DNA of 64,000 nucleotides from Pigmentiphaga litoralis (GTDB lineage Bacteria; Pseudomonadota; Gammaproteobacteria; Burkholderiales; Burkholderiaceae_B). The notes below the pieces were generated by a model. The model saw only the letters and a program-made list of their open reading frames with translations, did no database searches and was not told the DNA's origin. The stretch lies in NCBI RefSeq assembly GCF_014651835.1, contig NZ_BMXQ01000003.1:372001-436000 (forward strand), written 5' to 3'. Below, piece after piece: positions 35,209 to 46,199 of the stretch. A program made the position numbers and the translations under genes. Within the stretch, counting starts at the first letter, position 1. Each line of letters begins with the position of its first letter.

Positions 35209-36105
35209 TCAGTCGACTGCTGCGCCGGAAATCTGGTTCCAGTGCAACTTTCGTCGCAAAGTGGAAAAGTAACTGTATCCGGCGGGATGAAGGAAGCGGA
35301 TGGTATGTTCTGCACGTCTCACTACGATCCGGTCGCCTACCTTCAATGACGACCAGCTCTGCATGTCGAAGTGAACGCTTGCACTCTCGTCACGCCCGCC
35401 CTGCGCACGGGTCAGCGTGATTTCGATCGTACAGTGGTCGGGGATCGTGATCGGCCGGTTCGACAGCGCCTGCGGCGCGACCGGCACGAGCACCAGGCCG
35501 CGCAGCGACGGGTGCAGGATGGGGCCGTTGGCCGACAGGGCGTACGCGGTGGACCCGGTGGGGGTGGCGATGATCAGGCCGTCAGCGCGCTGCTTGGACA
35601 TATACAAGCCGTCCACCTGCACCGTGACTTCGATCATGCCGCCCAGCCCGGCCCGGCTCAGTACCACGTCATTCAGCGCCAGCGCCGAAATCATGGTGGT
35701 TTCGCCGCGGATCACGCTCGAATCGAGCAGGATGCGCTCTTCGGACTCGAAATTGCCTTCCAGCATGCCGGCGATGGCTTCTTCGGCCGATTCGAGCGGG
35801 ATGTCGGTAATGAAGCCCAGACGGCCATGGTTGATGCCGACCAGCGGGACATTCCATGGCGCCAGTTGCCGGGCCAGGCCCAGCATGGTGCCGTCGCCGC
35901 CCATGACGATCGCGAGCGAGGCGCGCTGCCCGATCTCGTCGACCGTGGCGGACGGGTAGTCAGTCAGGCCGATATTGACCGCGGTTTCGGCTTCAAACAA
36001 CACTTCGCGGCCACTGGCCTGAAGCATGCGCGCAAGGGCCCGCAGCGGCCCGGCGATGCCGGTGTCATGGTATTTGCCAACGAGGGCGACGATGGGAAAA
36101 TGCAT
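35209..36105 (-). CDS. nadK: NAD kinase
   Basis: A 298-residue NadK (PpnK), making NADP from NAD. The catalytic GGDG is at residues 69-72 ([11 protein letters not shown]), followed by [14 protein letters not shown], the ALNDVVLSR strand and [23 protein letters not shown] 36105 ([14 protein letters not shown]) fits the family start. Divergent from hrcA, with 82 bases between. Confidence 0.96.
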   Translation of the reverse strand: MHFPIVALVGKYHDTGIAGPLRALARMLQASGREVLFEAETAVNIGLTDYPSATVDEIGQRASLAIVMGGDGTMLGLARQLAPWNVPLVGINHGRLGFITDIPLESAEEAIAGMLEGNFESEERILLDSSVIRGETTMISALALNDVVLSRAGLGGMIEVTVQVDGLYMSKQRADGLIIATPTGSTAYALSANGPILHPSLRGLVLVPVAPQALSNRPITIPDHCTIEITLTRAQGGRDESASVHFDMQSWSSLKVGDRIVVRRAEHTIRFLHPAGYSYFSTLRRKLHWNQISGAAVD

Positions 36106-36187
36106 GCTTGAGATTATATGGGTGAAGGTGACCGGCGAGCGGGGAAAAAGCGTCCGGCCCGGCCCGACCGTCATTACAATAGCGGAT

Positions 36188-37195
36188 ATGGACGATCGCG
36201 CACGCACGCTACTCAAGGCGCTCATAGAGCGTTACATCACTGACGGCCAGCCCGTCGGTTCGCGCACCTTGTCGAAAGTCTTCGATCTGTCGCCGGCCAC
36301 GATTCGCAACGTCATGGCCGACCTGGAAGACCATGGGCTCATTCACAGTCCGCACACCTCGGCAGGGCGGGTTCCCACGCCCCGGGGTTACCGGGTGTTC
36401 GTGGATTCGCTGTTGACGGTCCGGCCCTATGAGGCGTCCGAAGAAAACCGCATCCAGACGCTGCTTCCCGCTGCCGACCCGCAACGGGTCATTGCATCAG
36501 CTGCCTCGCTGCTGTCCAACCTGTCGCAATTTGCAGGGGTCGTCATGGCCCCCAAGCGCACGCAAATGTTCCGGCAGATCGAATTCATCCGGCTGTCCGA
36601 CAAAAGGGTGCTGCTGATCATTGTCACGCCCGAAGGGGACGTGCAGAACCGCATCCTGTTCGCTCAGCGGGACTACTCGTCCACCGAACTGACCGAAGCC
36701 GCCAACTTTTTCAACCAGCATTTCGGCGGCAAGTCGTTCGACGACGTGCGGCTGACGCTGCAGCGCGACCTGGGCAAGCTGCGCGAGGACATCTCCCGCC
36801 TGATGCAGCAGGCGGTGGACGCCAGCACCGAGGTGGCGGCCGACAATTCCGATTCCGTGGTCATCTCGGGCGAACTCAACCTGCTGGGCGTGTCTGACCT
36901 GGGCGCCGACCTGGACAAGCTGCGCAAGATGTTCGGCCTGTTCGAAAAGAAAACCGATCTGATGCAGCTGCTCGACATTTCCAGCCGCGCGCAGGGTGTC
37001 CAGATCTACATTGGCGGCGACTCGCAACTGGTGCCGGTCGAGGAACTGAGCGTGATCACCGCGCCCTATGGGGTCGACGGCAAGATCGTGGGGACCCTGG
37101 GTGTCATCGGCCCGACGCGGATGTCGTACGATCGCGTCATCCCGATCGTCGACATCACGGCGCGCCTGCTCTCCAACGCGCTCAGCCAACACTAG
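36188..37195 (+). CDS. hrcA: Heat-inducible transcription repressor HrcA
   Basis: A 335-residue HrcA. The winged helix holds [18 protein letters not shown] and [31 protein letters not shown]; the later GAF-like domain ends with [20 protein letters not shown]. HrcA represses chaperone genes by binding CIRCE (TTAGCACTC-N9-GAGTGCTAA). I see no CIRCE in this window, so its targets here (probably groESL) lie elsewhere. Promoter-proximal gene of hrcA-hemH-hslR. Confidence 0.96.
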   Translation: MDDRARTLLKALIERYITDGQPVGSRTLSKVFDLSPATIRNVMADLEDHGLIHSPHTSAGRVPTPRGYRVFVDSLLTVRPYEASEENRIQTLLPAADPQRVIASAASLLSNLSQFAGVVMAPKRTQMFRQIEFIRLSDKRVLLIIVTPEGDVQNRILFAQRDYSSTELTEAANFFNQHFGGKSFDDVRLTLQRDLGKLREDISRLMQQAVDASTEVAADNSDSVVISGELNLLGVSDLGADLDKLRKMFGLFEKKTDLMQLLDISSRAQGVQIYIGGDSQLVPVEELSVITAPYGVDGKIVGTLGVIGPTRMSYDRVIPIVDITARLLSNALSQH

Positions 37196-37202
37196 GACAC
37201 GC

Positions 37203-38330
37203 ATGCGTTTTCTTCCCGAACCGCCCCATCGTCATGGTGCGGTCGTCCACGGCGCGGCTGCCAAGACCGGCGTGCTGCTGGTCAATCTCGGCACGCCCGA
37301 CGCGCCGAATCCCAAGGCGGTCCGCCGCTTCCTGGCCGAATTCCTGTCCGATCCGCGTGTCATCGAAATCCCCCGGCCGATCTGGTGGGTGATCCTGAAC
37401 GGCATCATTCTGAATGTGCGCCCGAAGGATGCAGCGGCGCGCTATGCGTCGGTGTGGATGGCCGAAGGCTCGCCGCTCATGGTGTGGAGCCGGCGTCAGA
37501 CGGCGGCGGTGGATGCGGCGCTGGCCGCGCGCGGTCACGCGGTGGAAGTCGTGCTGGGCATGCGGTATGGCAACCCGTCGCTGGCCAGCGCCATGCAGAC
37601 CCTGCGCGAACGCGGCTGCGACCGCATCCTGGTGCTGCCGCTGTATCCGCAATATTCGGCCAGCACGACCGCCACGGTGTCGGACGCCATCAATGCCCAA
37701 CTGGCACGCACCCGCAACGCGCCCGAACTGCGATTCGTGAAGCATTTTCATGACGACCCTGGGTACATTGCGTCGCTGGCGGCGCGGGTCAACGCGTTCT
37801 GGGAACACCATGGCCGCGGCCAGAAACTGGTGCTGAGCTTTCACGGCCTGCCGCGCCGGTCGCTCGACCTGGGCGATCCGTACTTCTGCGAATGCCAGAA
37901 GACCGGCCGCCTGCTGAGCGCTGCGCTCGGCCTGACCCCGGACCAGGTGGAAATCACCTTCCAGAGCCGGTTCGGCGCGGCCGAATGGCTGCAGCCCTAC
38001 ACCGAGCCGACCCTCAAAGAGCTCGCCAAGAACGGCGTCACGTCCGTCGACGTGTTCTGTCCGGGATTCGTGGGTGATTGCATCGAAACGCTGGAAGAAA
38101 TGGCGCAGGAAGCGCGCGACGCCTTCCTCGCGGCCGGCGGCACGCAGTATCGCTACATTCCCGCGATCAACGATTCAGCGCCCTGGATCGATGCGTTGAC
38201 GTCGCTGGTCGAACGCCACCTGCAAGGCTGGCCGACCAAAGCGGCGCGTTCGCCCGACATGGCGGCCGCCGAGGCACGCGAATTGCAGATTCAGCGTGAA
38301 CATGCCCTTGAACTTGGCGCAACCGACTGA
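37203..38330 (+). CDS. hemH: Ferrochelatase
   Basis: A 375-residue ferrochelatase, inserting iron into protoporphyrin IX. GVLLVNLGTPDAPNPKAVRRFL opens the fold; the active-site His is in VLSFHGLPRRSLDLGDPY, and DVFCPGFVGDCIETLEEMAQE near the C-terminus is the family signature. ATG 37203 follows the hrcA stop by 7 bases. Association with hrcA and hslR is typical of Burkholderiales. Confidence 0.96.
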   Translation: MRFLPEPPHRHGAVVHGAAAKTGVLLVNLGTPDAPNPKAVRRFLAEFLSDPRVIEIPRPIWWVILNGIILNVRPKDAAARYASVWMAEGSPLMVWSRRQTAAVDAALAARGHAVEVVLGMRYGNPSLASAMQTLRERGCDRILVLPLYPQYSASTTATVSDAINAQLARTRNAPELRFVKHFHDDPGYIASLAARVNAFWEHHGRGQKLVLSFHGLPRRSLDLGDPYFCECQKTGRLLSAALGLTPDQVEITFQSRFGAAEWLQPYTEPTLKELAKNGVTSVDVFCPGFVGDCIETLEEMAQEARDAFLAAGGTQYRYIPAINDSAPWIDALTSLVERHLQGWPTKAARSPDMAAAEARELQIQREHALELGATD

Positions 38331-38378
38331 ATATGTGTTCGGGCATGCTGGCATTTCCAGTCTGGAACACACATACGT

Positions 38379-38762
38379 ATGGAAGAACTGCGGATCGATA
38401 AGTGGCTCTGGGCCGCGCGTTTCTACAAGACGCGCACGCTCGCCCAGGCTGCCGTGGAAAACGGCCAGGTCAAAGTGGCGGGCGATCGCGTGAAACCCTC
38501 GCGTTCGGTGCGGCCTGGCGACATCCTGCAGATCCGGGCAGGGCAGCAGGACTGGGAAGTCCTGGTCCGGGGCATCGCCGCCCTGCGCGGCCCGGCCGTC
38601 TTTGCGCGCACCCTGTACGACGAAACGCCTGACGGCATGAAAAAACGGCTCACCGCCATCGAATTGAACCGTCAGGCCCGTGACCCTTCGGTCGAGCTGA
38701 GGGGACGGCCTACCAAGGCGGACCGTCGCCGCCTGGATCGCTTCCGCCACGGCGAAGAGTGA
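38379..38762 (+). CDS. hslR: Ribosome-associated heat shock protein Hsp15 (S4 domain)
   Basis: A 127-residue Hsp15. The S4 RNA-binding domain is at the N-terminus ([31 protein letters not shown]), followed by a basic tail with [15 protein letters not shown]. Hsp15 recycles free 50S subunits carrying nascent chains during heat shock. It precedes the grpE heat-shock promoter. Confidence 0.93.
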   Translation: MEELRIDKWLWAARFYKTRTLAQAAVENGQVKVAGDRVKPSRSVRPGDILQIRAGQQDWEVLVRGIAALRGPAVFARTLYDETPDGMKKRLTAIELNRQARDPSVELRGRPTKADRRRLDRFRHGEE

Positions 38763-38772
38763 ACTTTCTTGT

Positions 38773-38793
38773 GCCTGCCGCGTCGCGGCAGGC
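38773..38793. other. Strong hairpin just after hslR, touching the grpE -35 box
   Basis: GCCTGCCGC and GCGGCAGGC pair perfectly over 9 bp with a 3-base loop, 10 bases after the hslR stop. The right arm ends on the first base of the CTTGAAA -35 element. No T-tract follows; it may end or pause the upstream transcript. Confidence 0.5.
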
Positions 38794-38820
38794 TTGAAAT
38801 GCCGATCCTTACCCCCATCT
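38793..38820 (+). promoter_or_regulatory. Sigma-32 heat-shock promoter of grpE
   Basis: CTTGAAA (38793-38799), 13-base spacer, CCCCATCT (38813-38820). Both boxes match the sigma-32 consensus CTTGAAA / CCCCATNT at every position. It lies 60 bases upstream of grpE. Confidence 0.88.
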
Positions 38821-38880
38821 GTGGCATATCGCGAAAGCAAGTGCCTGATATTTCTCGACTTTTTTCATTGGAGGACTTCG

Positions 38881-39465
38881 ATGTCTGCTGAGCAGTCGCC
38901 TGGCGACCAACCTACCCAGCGCGCCCCGCAGGAAGACGCTTTTTCCGTGCCCGAGGGCAATGCCGGGACCCCGCAAGACTCGCCCGCGGTCGAGACCGAT
39001 CCTGTTGCCGACCTCCAGGCGCAGCTCGCTGCCGCCCAGGCTCAGGCCCAGGAACACTACGACGCCTTGCTGCGTGCACGTGCCGACGCGGAAAACGCGC
39101 GCCGTCGCGCTCAGGACGATGTGGCCAAGGCCCACAAATTCAGTATCGAATCGTTCGCCGAAAGCATGGTGCCGGTGCGGGACAGCCTCGAAGCGGCGCT
39201 GGCCCAGCAAGGCCAGACCGTCGAATCGTTGCGTGAAGGCGTGGACATCACGCTCAAGCAACTGACCGCCGCGTTCGAACGCAACAAGCTGATGATCATC
39301 CAGCCGGAAGCCGGCGCCAAGTTCGATCCGCATCATCACCAGGCGATTGCGTCGGTGCCGTCGGATCAGCCGGCAAACACGATCCTGCAGGTGCTCCAGA
39401 AGGGCTACCTGATTGCCGATCGTGTGCTGCGCCCGGCTTTGGTAACGGTGGCTGCCGCGAAGTAA
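38881..39465 (+). CDS. grpE: Nucleotide exchange factor GrpE
   Basis: A 194-residue GrpE, releasing ADP from DnaK. A disordered acidic N-terminus is followed by the long coiled coil ([20 protein letters not shown]) and the beta domain with [15 protein letters not shown] and the C-terminal [27 protein letters not shown] lies before ATG 38881. Heat-inducible by the promoter directly upstream. Confidence 0.97.
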   Translation: MSAEQSPGDQPTQRAPQEDAFSVPEGNAGTPQDSPAVETDPVADLQAQLAAAQAQAQEHYDALLRARADAENARRRAQDDVAKAHKFSIESFAESMVPVRDSLEAALAQQGQTVESLREGVDITLKQLTAAFERNKLMIIQPEAGAKFDPHHHQAIASVPSDQPANTILQVLQKGYLIADRVLRPALVTVAAAK

Positions 39466-39527
39466 GCGGACTGCCGACGCCAGGACCTGTCACATCCACC
39501 AGCCCGCATTCGGCACCAGGAACCGTC

Positions 39528-39938
39528 GTGTCCGCCCCGTTCGATCCGTCCGGGATCTTTGCCACCTTCGACATGAAGGCGGTCGACACCGGAACGTTCG
39601 ATGACGAGTTGAATGCGCCGGGCAACGATCTGCGCTGCGTGTTTTTCTGGGGCAAGGATTGCTTCAACTGCGACATCTTCAAAAAGACCGCGTTGAGTCA
39701 GGTGGATGCGATCCGGGCCTTGGGCCTGACCTGGTTCCATGCCGATGTGTACGCCGATGAGCCGCTGGGGCGGCGCTTCGGTTTGCACGGCGTGCCGGCC
39801 TTCGTCCTGTTCCGCAACGGCAAGCGCCTGGGGCGGGTGACAGGATGGCCCGGACTGGGACAGTTTTCAGCGGCGATCGGCAGGTTGAATGCGGCCCATG
39901 CGGCGGCAAGCGATGCGGCGCCAGCGGTTGGCAAGTGA
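39528..39938 (+). CDS. Thioredoxin-like protein with CFNC motif
   Basis: A 136-residue thioredoxin-fold protein lacking a signal peptide. VFFWGKDCFNCDIFKKT holds the CxxC pair (Cys45, Cys48; CFNC rather than CGPC), and GVPAFVLFRNGKRLGRVTGWPG contains the cis-Pro loop. It likely acts as a cytoplasmic thiol-disulfide protein. GTG 39528 has AGGAACC upstream. It sits between grpE and dnaK, so it is likely co-induced by heat; its substrate is unknown. Confidence 0.8.
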   Translation: MSAPFDPSGIFATFDMKAVDTGTFDDELNAPGNDLRCVFFWGKDCFNCDIFKKTALSQVDAIRALGLTWFHADVYADEPLGRRFGLHGVPAFVLFRNGKRLGRVTGWPGLGQFSAAIGRLNAAHAAASDAAPAVGK

Positions 39939-39985
39939 ACGCTGGCACATCGGGCACCACCCGATAAAACAAATTGATGGAGGGC

Positions 39986-40013
39986 ATTGAAAATTCCTCC
40001 AGACCACCTATTT
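39986..40013 (+). promoter_or_regulatory. Candidate sigma-32 promoter of dnaK
   Basis: ATTGAAA (39986-39992), 13-base spacer, ACCTATTT (40006-40013): one mismatch in the -35 and two in the -10 from the sigma-32 consensus, with the same spacer length as the grpE promoter. It lies 45 bases before dnaK. Confidence 0.55.
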
Positions 40014-40058
40014 AGTGTGCAAGCAAAGTTTTTCTGATTTTTTTCAGGAACAAGGATT

Positions 40059-41999
<1,941 letters not shown>

Positions 42000-42011
42000 T
42001 CGCGTCTTGAG

Positions 42012-42045
42012 CGGGAGGAGCCGGCTTGCCGGCGCCTCCCGTTTT
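42012..42045 (+). terminator. Rho-independent terminator after dnaK
   Basis: Arms CGGGAGG and CCTCCCG enclose an inner GCCGGC-TT-GCCGGC stem, followed by TTTT, 12 bases after the dnaK stop. The remaining 160 bases up to dnaJ show no gene or clear promoter, so dnaJ expression may depend on readthrough or an unrecognised promoter. Confidence 0.85.
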
Positions 42046-42208
42046 GTCGTTTCCGAAAGGGAAAGACAAGGGAGTGTTCCTTGGGGTGCTCCCCATAGGG
42101 CCAGGCACGATGCCGGCCCTATGGAGAACGCCCCTTATTGATACCAGGGTCCTGCCTGTCGCGGGACCTGGTTGTAAACAGATTGGTTACCACAGGCTCC
42201 AACGCACC

Positions 42209-43336
42209 ATGGCAAAACGCGATTTTTACGACGTCCTCGGTCTGGCACGCAACGCGTCCGACGAAGAGATCAAGAAGTCCTACCGCAAACTGGCCATGAA
42301 ATACCATCCGGACCGCAATCCGGATAACAAAGAGGCCGAAGAAAAGTTCAAGGAGGCCAAGCACGCCTACGAAGTGCTGTCCGATGCTGAAAAGCGCGAT
42401 GCGTATGACCGGTATGGGCATGCGGGCGTCGACGCCGCGGCAGCGGGCGGCATGGGCGGTAACCCGGGCGGGTTTGCCGATGCCTTCGGCGACATCTTTG
42501 GCGAGATCTTTGGTGGTGGCCGCCAGCGCGCGGGTGGTGGCGGATCGCAGATGTACCGCGGCGCCGACCTGAAATACGGCCTGGAAATCACGCTGGAACA
42601 GGCCGCCAACGGCTTCGACACCGAAATCCGTGTGCCGAGCTGGGAAAACTGCGAGGTGTGTCACGGCTCGGGCGCCAAGCCCGGCACCGAACCCAAGACC
42701 TGCCACACCTGCGGCGGCGCGGGCGCGGTGCGCATGCAGCAGGGCTTTTTCAGCGTGCAGCAAAGCTGCCCGACCTGCCATGGCACCGGCAAGGTGATTC
42801 CTGATCCCTGCTCGACATGCGATGGCGCGGGCAAGGTTCGCCGCAACAAGACGCTGCAGGTCAAGGTGCCGGCCGGTATCGATGACGGCATGCGTATCCG
42901 GTCGTCGGGCAATGGCGAGCCGGGCGTCAATGGCGGTCCGTCGGGCGACCTGTATGTGGAAATCCACATCAAGCAGCACGCCATCTTCCAGCGTGACGGC
43001 GACGACTTGCATTGCGAATTGACGATTCCGTTCACGACCGCGGCATTGGGTGGCGAACTGGAAGTGCCGACGCTGGGTGGTCGCGCGGAGATCACGATCC
43101 CGGAAGGCACCCAGTCGGGCAAGGTGTTCCGTTTGCGTGGCAAGGGCATACGCGGCGTGCGCGCCAGCTATCCGGGCGATTTGTACTGCCATGTCGTGCT
43201 CGAGACGCCGGTGCGCCTGACCGACAAGCAGCGGCAGTTGCTGCGCGACTTTGAAGCGTCGCTGACGGAAGGGGGCGAGAAGCACTCGCCGCAGAGCAAG
43301 TCGTGGACAGACCGGGTGAAGGAATTCTTCAGCTGA
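42209..43336 (+). CDS. dnaJ: Co-chaperone DnaJ (Hsp40)
   Basis: A 375-residue class A DnaJ. The J domain has HPD in [10 protein letters not shown]; a Gly-rich segment follows ([19 protein letters not shown]); four zinc-binding repeats read [24 protein letters not shown] and CSTCDGAG; then the substrate-binding domain. ATG 42209 ([12 protein letters not shown]) is the family start. It delivers clients to DnaK and stimulates its ATPase. Confidence 0.97.
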   Translation: MAKRDFYDVLGLARNASDEEIKKSYRKLAMKYHPDRNPDNKEAEEKFKEAKHAYEVLSDAEKRDAYDRYGHAGVDAAAAGGMGGNPGGFADAFGDIFGEIFGGGRQRAGGGGSQMYRGADLKYGLEITLEQAANGFDTEIRVPSWENCEVCHGSGAKPGTEPKTCHTCGGAGAVRMQQGFFSVQQSCPTCHGTGKVIPDPCSTCDGAGKVRRNKTLQVKVPAGIDDGMRIRSSGNGEPGVNGGPSGDLYVEIHIKQHAIFQRDGDDLHCELTIPFTTAALGGELEVPTLGGRAEITIPEGTQSGKVFRLRGKGIRGVRASYPGDLYCHVVLETPVRLTDKQRQLLRDFEASLTEGGEKHSPQSKSWTDRVKEFFS

Positions 43337-43354
43337 TCGACCGCCTCCACCAAG

Positions 43355-43393
43355 AAAAACGCCCACTGGTGCAAGCCGGTGGGCGTTTTTTTT
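43355..43393. terminator. Bidirectional terminator between dnaJ and livF
   Basis: AAAAACGCCCAC pairs with GTGGGCGTTTTTT across a short loop. T-tracts exist on both strands, serving dnaJ (+) and the liv operon (-). Confidence 0.88.
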
Positions 43394-43417
43394 ATCCTCG
43401 TGCTGCGGGCAGTCGAT

Positions 43418-44140
43418 TCAATGCCCGCCCCCCAGATACGCGGCCACCACCGCCGGATCATGCCGCAGCCGTTCCGCCGTTCCGTGTACCGAGATCCGGC
43501 CGTTTTCCAGCACGTAGCCATAGTCCGCCACTTGCAGTGCCGCGGCGGCAAATTGCTCCACCAGCAGCATCGTCACGCCTTCGCTTTTCAGCCTGGCAAT
43601 GATGCGGAACACCTCTTCGACCAGGATGGGAGCCAGGCCCATCGAAGGTTCATCGAGCAGCACTACGTCAGGGTTGAGCATGATCGCGCGGGCCATCGCC
43701 AGCATCTGCTGTTCGCCCCCCGACAGCGTGCCGGCCAGTTGCGTGCGCCGCTCTTTCAGGCGGGGGAAGAGTTCCATCGCCCGTTCCAGGTCGGCTTTGA
43801 CGTCGCCCTTGGGCCGTCCGCCGGTCAGCCGGGGAAAGGCGCCGAGCAGCAGATTGTCGTTGACCGAACTGCGCGGGAAGACGCGCCGGCCTTCGGGGGA
43901 GTGAGCCAGGCCCAGCCGCGCAATGTGATGCGAGGCCATGCCGTCGACCCGCGTCCCGTTCAACGAGATGCTGCCGCTGGTGGGCTGGATCATGCCGCTG
44001 ATGGCGCGCATGGTGGTGGTCTTGCCGGCGCCGTTGGAACCGATCAGCGTGACCACCTTGGCCTTCGGGACGTCGATGTCGATGCCGTGCAGCACCTTGA
44101 CCTTGCCGTATCCCGCTTCGAGATTCCTGATGGACAACAT
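43418..44140 (-). CDS. livF: Branched-chain amino acid ABC transporter ATPase LivF
   Basis: A 240-residue ABC ATPase. Walker A GSNGAGKTT, signature LSGGEQQMLAMARAIM, Walker B VVLLDEPSMGLAP, and C-terminal VAAYLGGGH are typical of LivF. ATG 44140 is preceded by AAGGAGACACC. It energises import with the LivG part of the neighbouring fusion. Confidence 0.94.
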   Translation of the reverse strand: MLSIRNLEAGYGKVKVLHGIDIDVPKAKVVTLIGSNGAGKTTTMRAISGMIQPTSGSISLNGTRVDGMASHHIARLGLAHSPEGRRVFPRSSVNDNLLLGAFPRLTGGRPKGDVKADLERAMELFPRLKERRTQLAGTLSGGEQQMLAMARAIMLNPDVVLLDEPSMGLAPILVEEVFRIIARLKSEGVTMLLVEQFAAAALQVADYGYVLENGRISVHGTAERLRHDPAVVAAYLGGGH

Positions 44141-44163
44141 GGTGTCTCCTTGGTGCTGAATGC

Positions 44164-44208
44164 TGGTTGCCTGACTGCGGGTTGCCTGACTGCTGGATGC
44201 CTGAGTAC
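44164..44208. repeat. Three imperfect 15-bp direct repeats upstream of livF
   Basis: Units TGGTTGCCTGACTGC, GGGTTGCCTGACTGC and TGGATGCCTGAGTAC follow each other directly. They fill the 88-base gap between livMG and livF. The first two differ at one base. Confidence 0.7.
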
Positions 44209-44228
44209 GCACAAGAAACCGGTCCGCC

Positions 44229-46199
44229 TCAGGCCGCCGCGGCGGTAGGGGCGCCGCCCAGGTAGGCTTCGATCACCTTGGGATCGGACTGCACCTGCCG
44301 TGGCAGGCCTTCGGCAATCTTCTGGCCGAAGTCCAGCACCGACACCACGTCGCACACGCCCATCACTACGTCCATGTGATGCTCGATCAGGATCAGCGTA
44401 ATGCCGTGATCGCGGATCTTGCGGATGATGGCAAGCAGTTCGACGATGTCGGGCGCGGTCAGCCCCGCAGCGGGTTCATCGAGCAGCAGCAGTTGCGGAT
44501 CCAGCGCCAGGGCGCGCGCAATTTCCAGCAGCCGTTGTTTGCCGTAGGGCAGGTTGCGGGCTTCTTCCAGCGCGAAGTCCGCCAGGCCGACAAACGCCAG
44601 CAGCGCCATGCCCCGTTTGCGGGCAGCCGCCTCTTCGCGCTGCCACGAACCCGTGCGCAGCATGATGCCCGGCAAGGCCGTGTTGAAGGTGTGATGCAGG
44701 CCCACCAGGACGTTGTCCAGTGCCGTCATCTCGCCGAACAGCTGCACGTTCTGGAAGGTGCGCGCGATACCCGACAAGGCAATGTCGGAGGGCGTCCGGC
44801 CCGCCAGCGACCGGCCCGCGAAGGTCACGCTGCCGGCGGTAGGCGTATAGATGCCGGTCAGCACGTTCATCATCGTGCTTTTGCCCGATCCGTTCGGTCC
44901 GATCAGGCCGTGGATGGTGCCGCGGCGGATTTTCAGGTCCACCTGGTTCAGCGCTTTCAGGCCGCCGAATTTCATCAGGACCTGACTGGCGTCGAGCAGG
45001 CCGGCATCGGCAGCGGCCCCCGCGGCGTTACCTTGCGCCGCCGGCGCGCGTGCAATCGCCAGGCTGGCTTCCGCTTCGGGCAGCGGCGTTGCCGCGGCTC
45101 GCTCCGCGCGTTTGTGCGCAAAGAACGTGTTGCGCACGAATCCCACGATACCGTCAGGCAGGTAGTACACAACGAACAGGATCATCACGCCAAAGATCGT
45201 CAGCCGCCAGTCGGTGACCGCGTCCAGCCAGAACGCAAAACCGGCCAGTGCGACGGTGCCGATCACCGGCAGCATCACGCGTTGAGGCGTGGTGCGCTTT
45301 TGCGCCAGCAGATAGCCCGCGCCCAGCACCACCAGCAGTGCGACCGCGACTGCCACCATCCGGAACGTTCCAATATCGTCCAGCATCTTGGGCAGCATCA
45401 CGATGATGGTGGCGCCCAGCAACGGCCCGATACGGGTCTTGCGTCCGCCCATGATCACGGCCAGCAGGAACAGGATGGTCAGTTCGAAGTTATAGGTGTT
45501 GGGCGAGATGTATTGCTCGGAGTACGAATACAGCGACCCCGCCAGGCCTGCGAAGCCTGCGCTGATCACGAAGGCATACACCTTGTACCGGTACACCGAC
45601 ACGCCCATGCAATCGGACGCGATCGGACTGTCCCGCAGCGCCTCGAACGACCGGCCCAGATACGACTTGAGGATGCGGTGCACGGCCAGCAGCGCCAGTA
45701 CCATCAGCGCGGCCACGATCCAGAAGTATTCCGTCTTGTTGACCAGATGGGTGCCGAACATCGGCTTGGACAGCTTGATGCCCAGCGGGCCTTCGGTCAG
45801 GAAGGTCATCTCGTTGATCAGGATCTGGATGATGGTGCCGAACGCAAGGGTCACCATCGCCAGGTAGGGTCCCGTTACGCGCAACGCAGGCAGCGCCAGC
45901 ACCGCGCCGAACACGGCCGTCACGGCGATGGCGGCCGGCACGGTGATCCAGATCGGCATGCCGAGTTGGAACACCAGCACGCCGGCTGTGTAGGACCCGA
46001 TGCCGAACAGGCCGGCATGGCCCAGAGACACCTGTCCGGTATAGCCCACCACGATGTCGAGCCCGAACAGCAGGATCGCGTAGATCATGATGGTCTCGAC
46101 CAGATGCTGGTAGTACGGGTTGGTCACCGCCAGCGGGAACAGCGCCAGGCAGACGATGCCCAGCACCGATAGTGCGATATGCAAAGGTTTCATCGTCAT
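44229..46199 (-). CDS. Fused LivM permease and LivG ATPase
   Basis: A 656-residue fusion. Residues 1 to about 365 are the LivM permease: eight or more hydrophobic segments with GYTGQVSLGHAGLFGIGSY and ALRDSPIASDCMGVSVYRYK. An Ala-rich linker follows (about 370-415), then LivG: Walker A IGPNGSGKST, TFQNVQLFGEMT, LPYGKQRLLEIARALA, Walker B LLLLDEPAAGLT, IEHHMDVVMGVCD. The frame is continuous, so this is a real fusion. Its start overlaps the livH stop by 4 bases. Confidence 0.94.
   Translation of the reverse strand: MTMKPLHIALSVLGIVCLALFPLAVTNPYYQHLVETIMIYAILLFGLDIVVGYTGQVSLGHAGLFGIGSYTAGVLVFQLGMPIWITVPAAIAVTAVFGAVLALPALRVTGPYLAMVTLAFGTIIQILINEMTFLTEGPLGIKLSKPMFGTHLVNKTEYFWIVAALMVLALLAVHRILKSYLGRSFEALRDSPIASDCMGVSVYRYKVYAFVISAGFAGLAGSLYSYSEQYISPNTYNFELTILFLLAVIMGGRKTRIGPLLGATIIVMLPKMLDDIGTFRMVAVAVALLVVLGAGYLLAQKRTTPQRVMLPVIGTVALAGFAFWLDAVTDWRLTIFGVMILFVVYYLPDGIVGFVRNTFFAHKRAERAAATPLPEAEASLAIARAPAAQGNAAGAAADAGLLDASQVLMKFGGLKALNQVDLKIRRGTIHGLIGPNGSGKSTMMNVLTGIYTPTAGSVTFAGRSLAGRTPSDIALSGIARTFQNVQLFGEMTALDNVLVGLHHTFNTALPGIMLRTGSWQREEAAARKRGMALLAFVGLADFALEEARNLPYGKQRLLEIARALALDPQLLLLDEPAAGLTAPDIVELLAIIRKIRDHGITLILIEHHMDVVMGVCDVVSVLDFGQKIAEGLPRQVQSDPKVIEAYLGGAPTAAAA

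Noticed and set aside
36106-40058. CIRCE operator for HrcA
   Set aside because: Looked for TTAGCACTC-N9-GAGTGCTAA near hrcA, grpE, dnaK and dnaJ; not seen.
44376-46172. A 598-codon open frame on the plus strand
   Set aside because: Antisense to the LivM-LivG fusion, His/Gln/Arg-rich and without domains.
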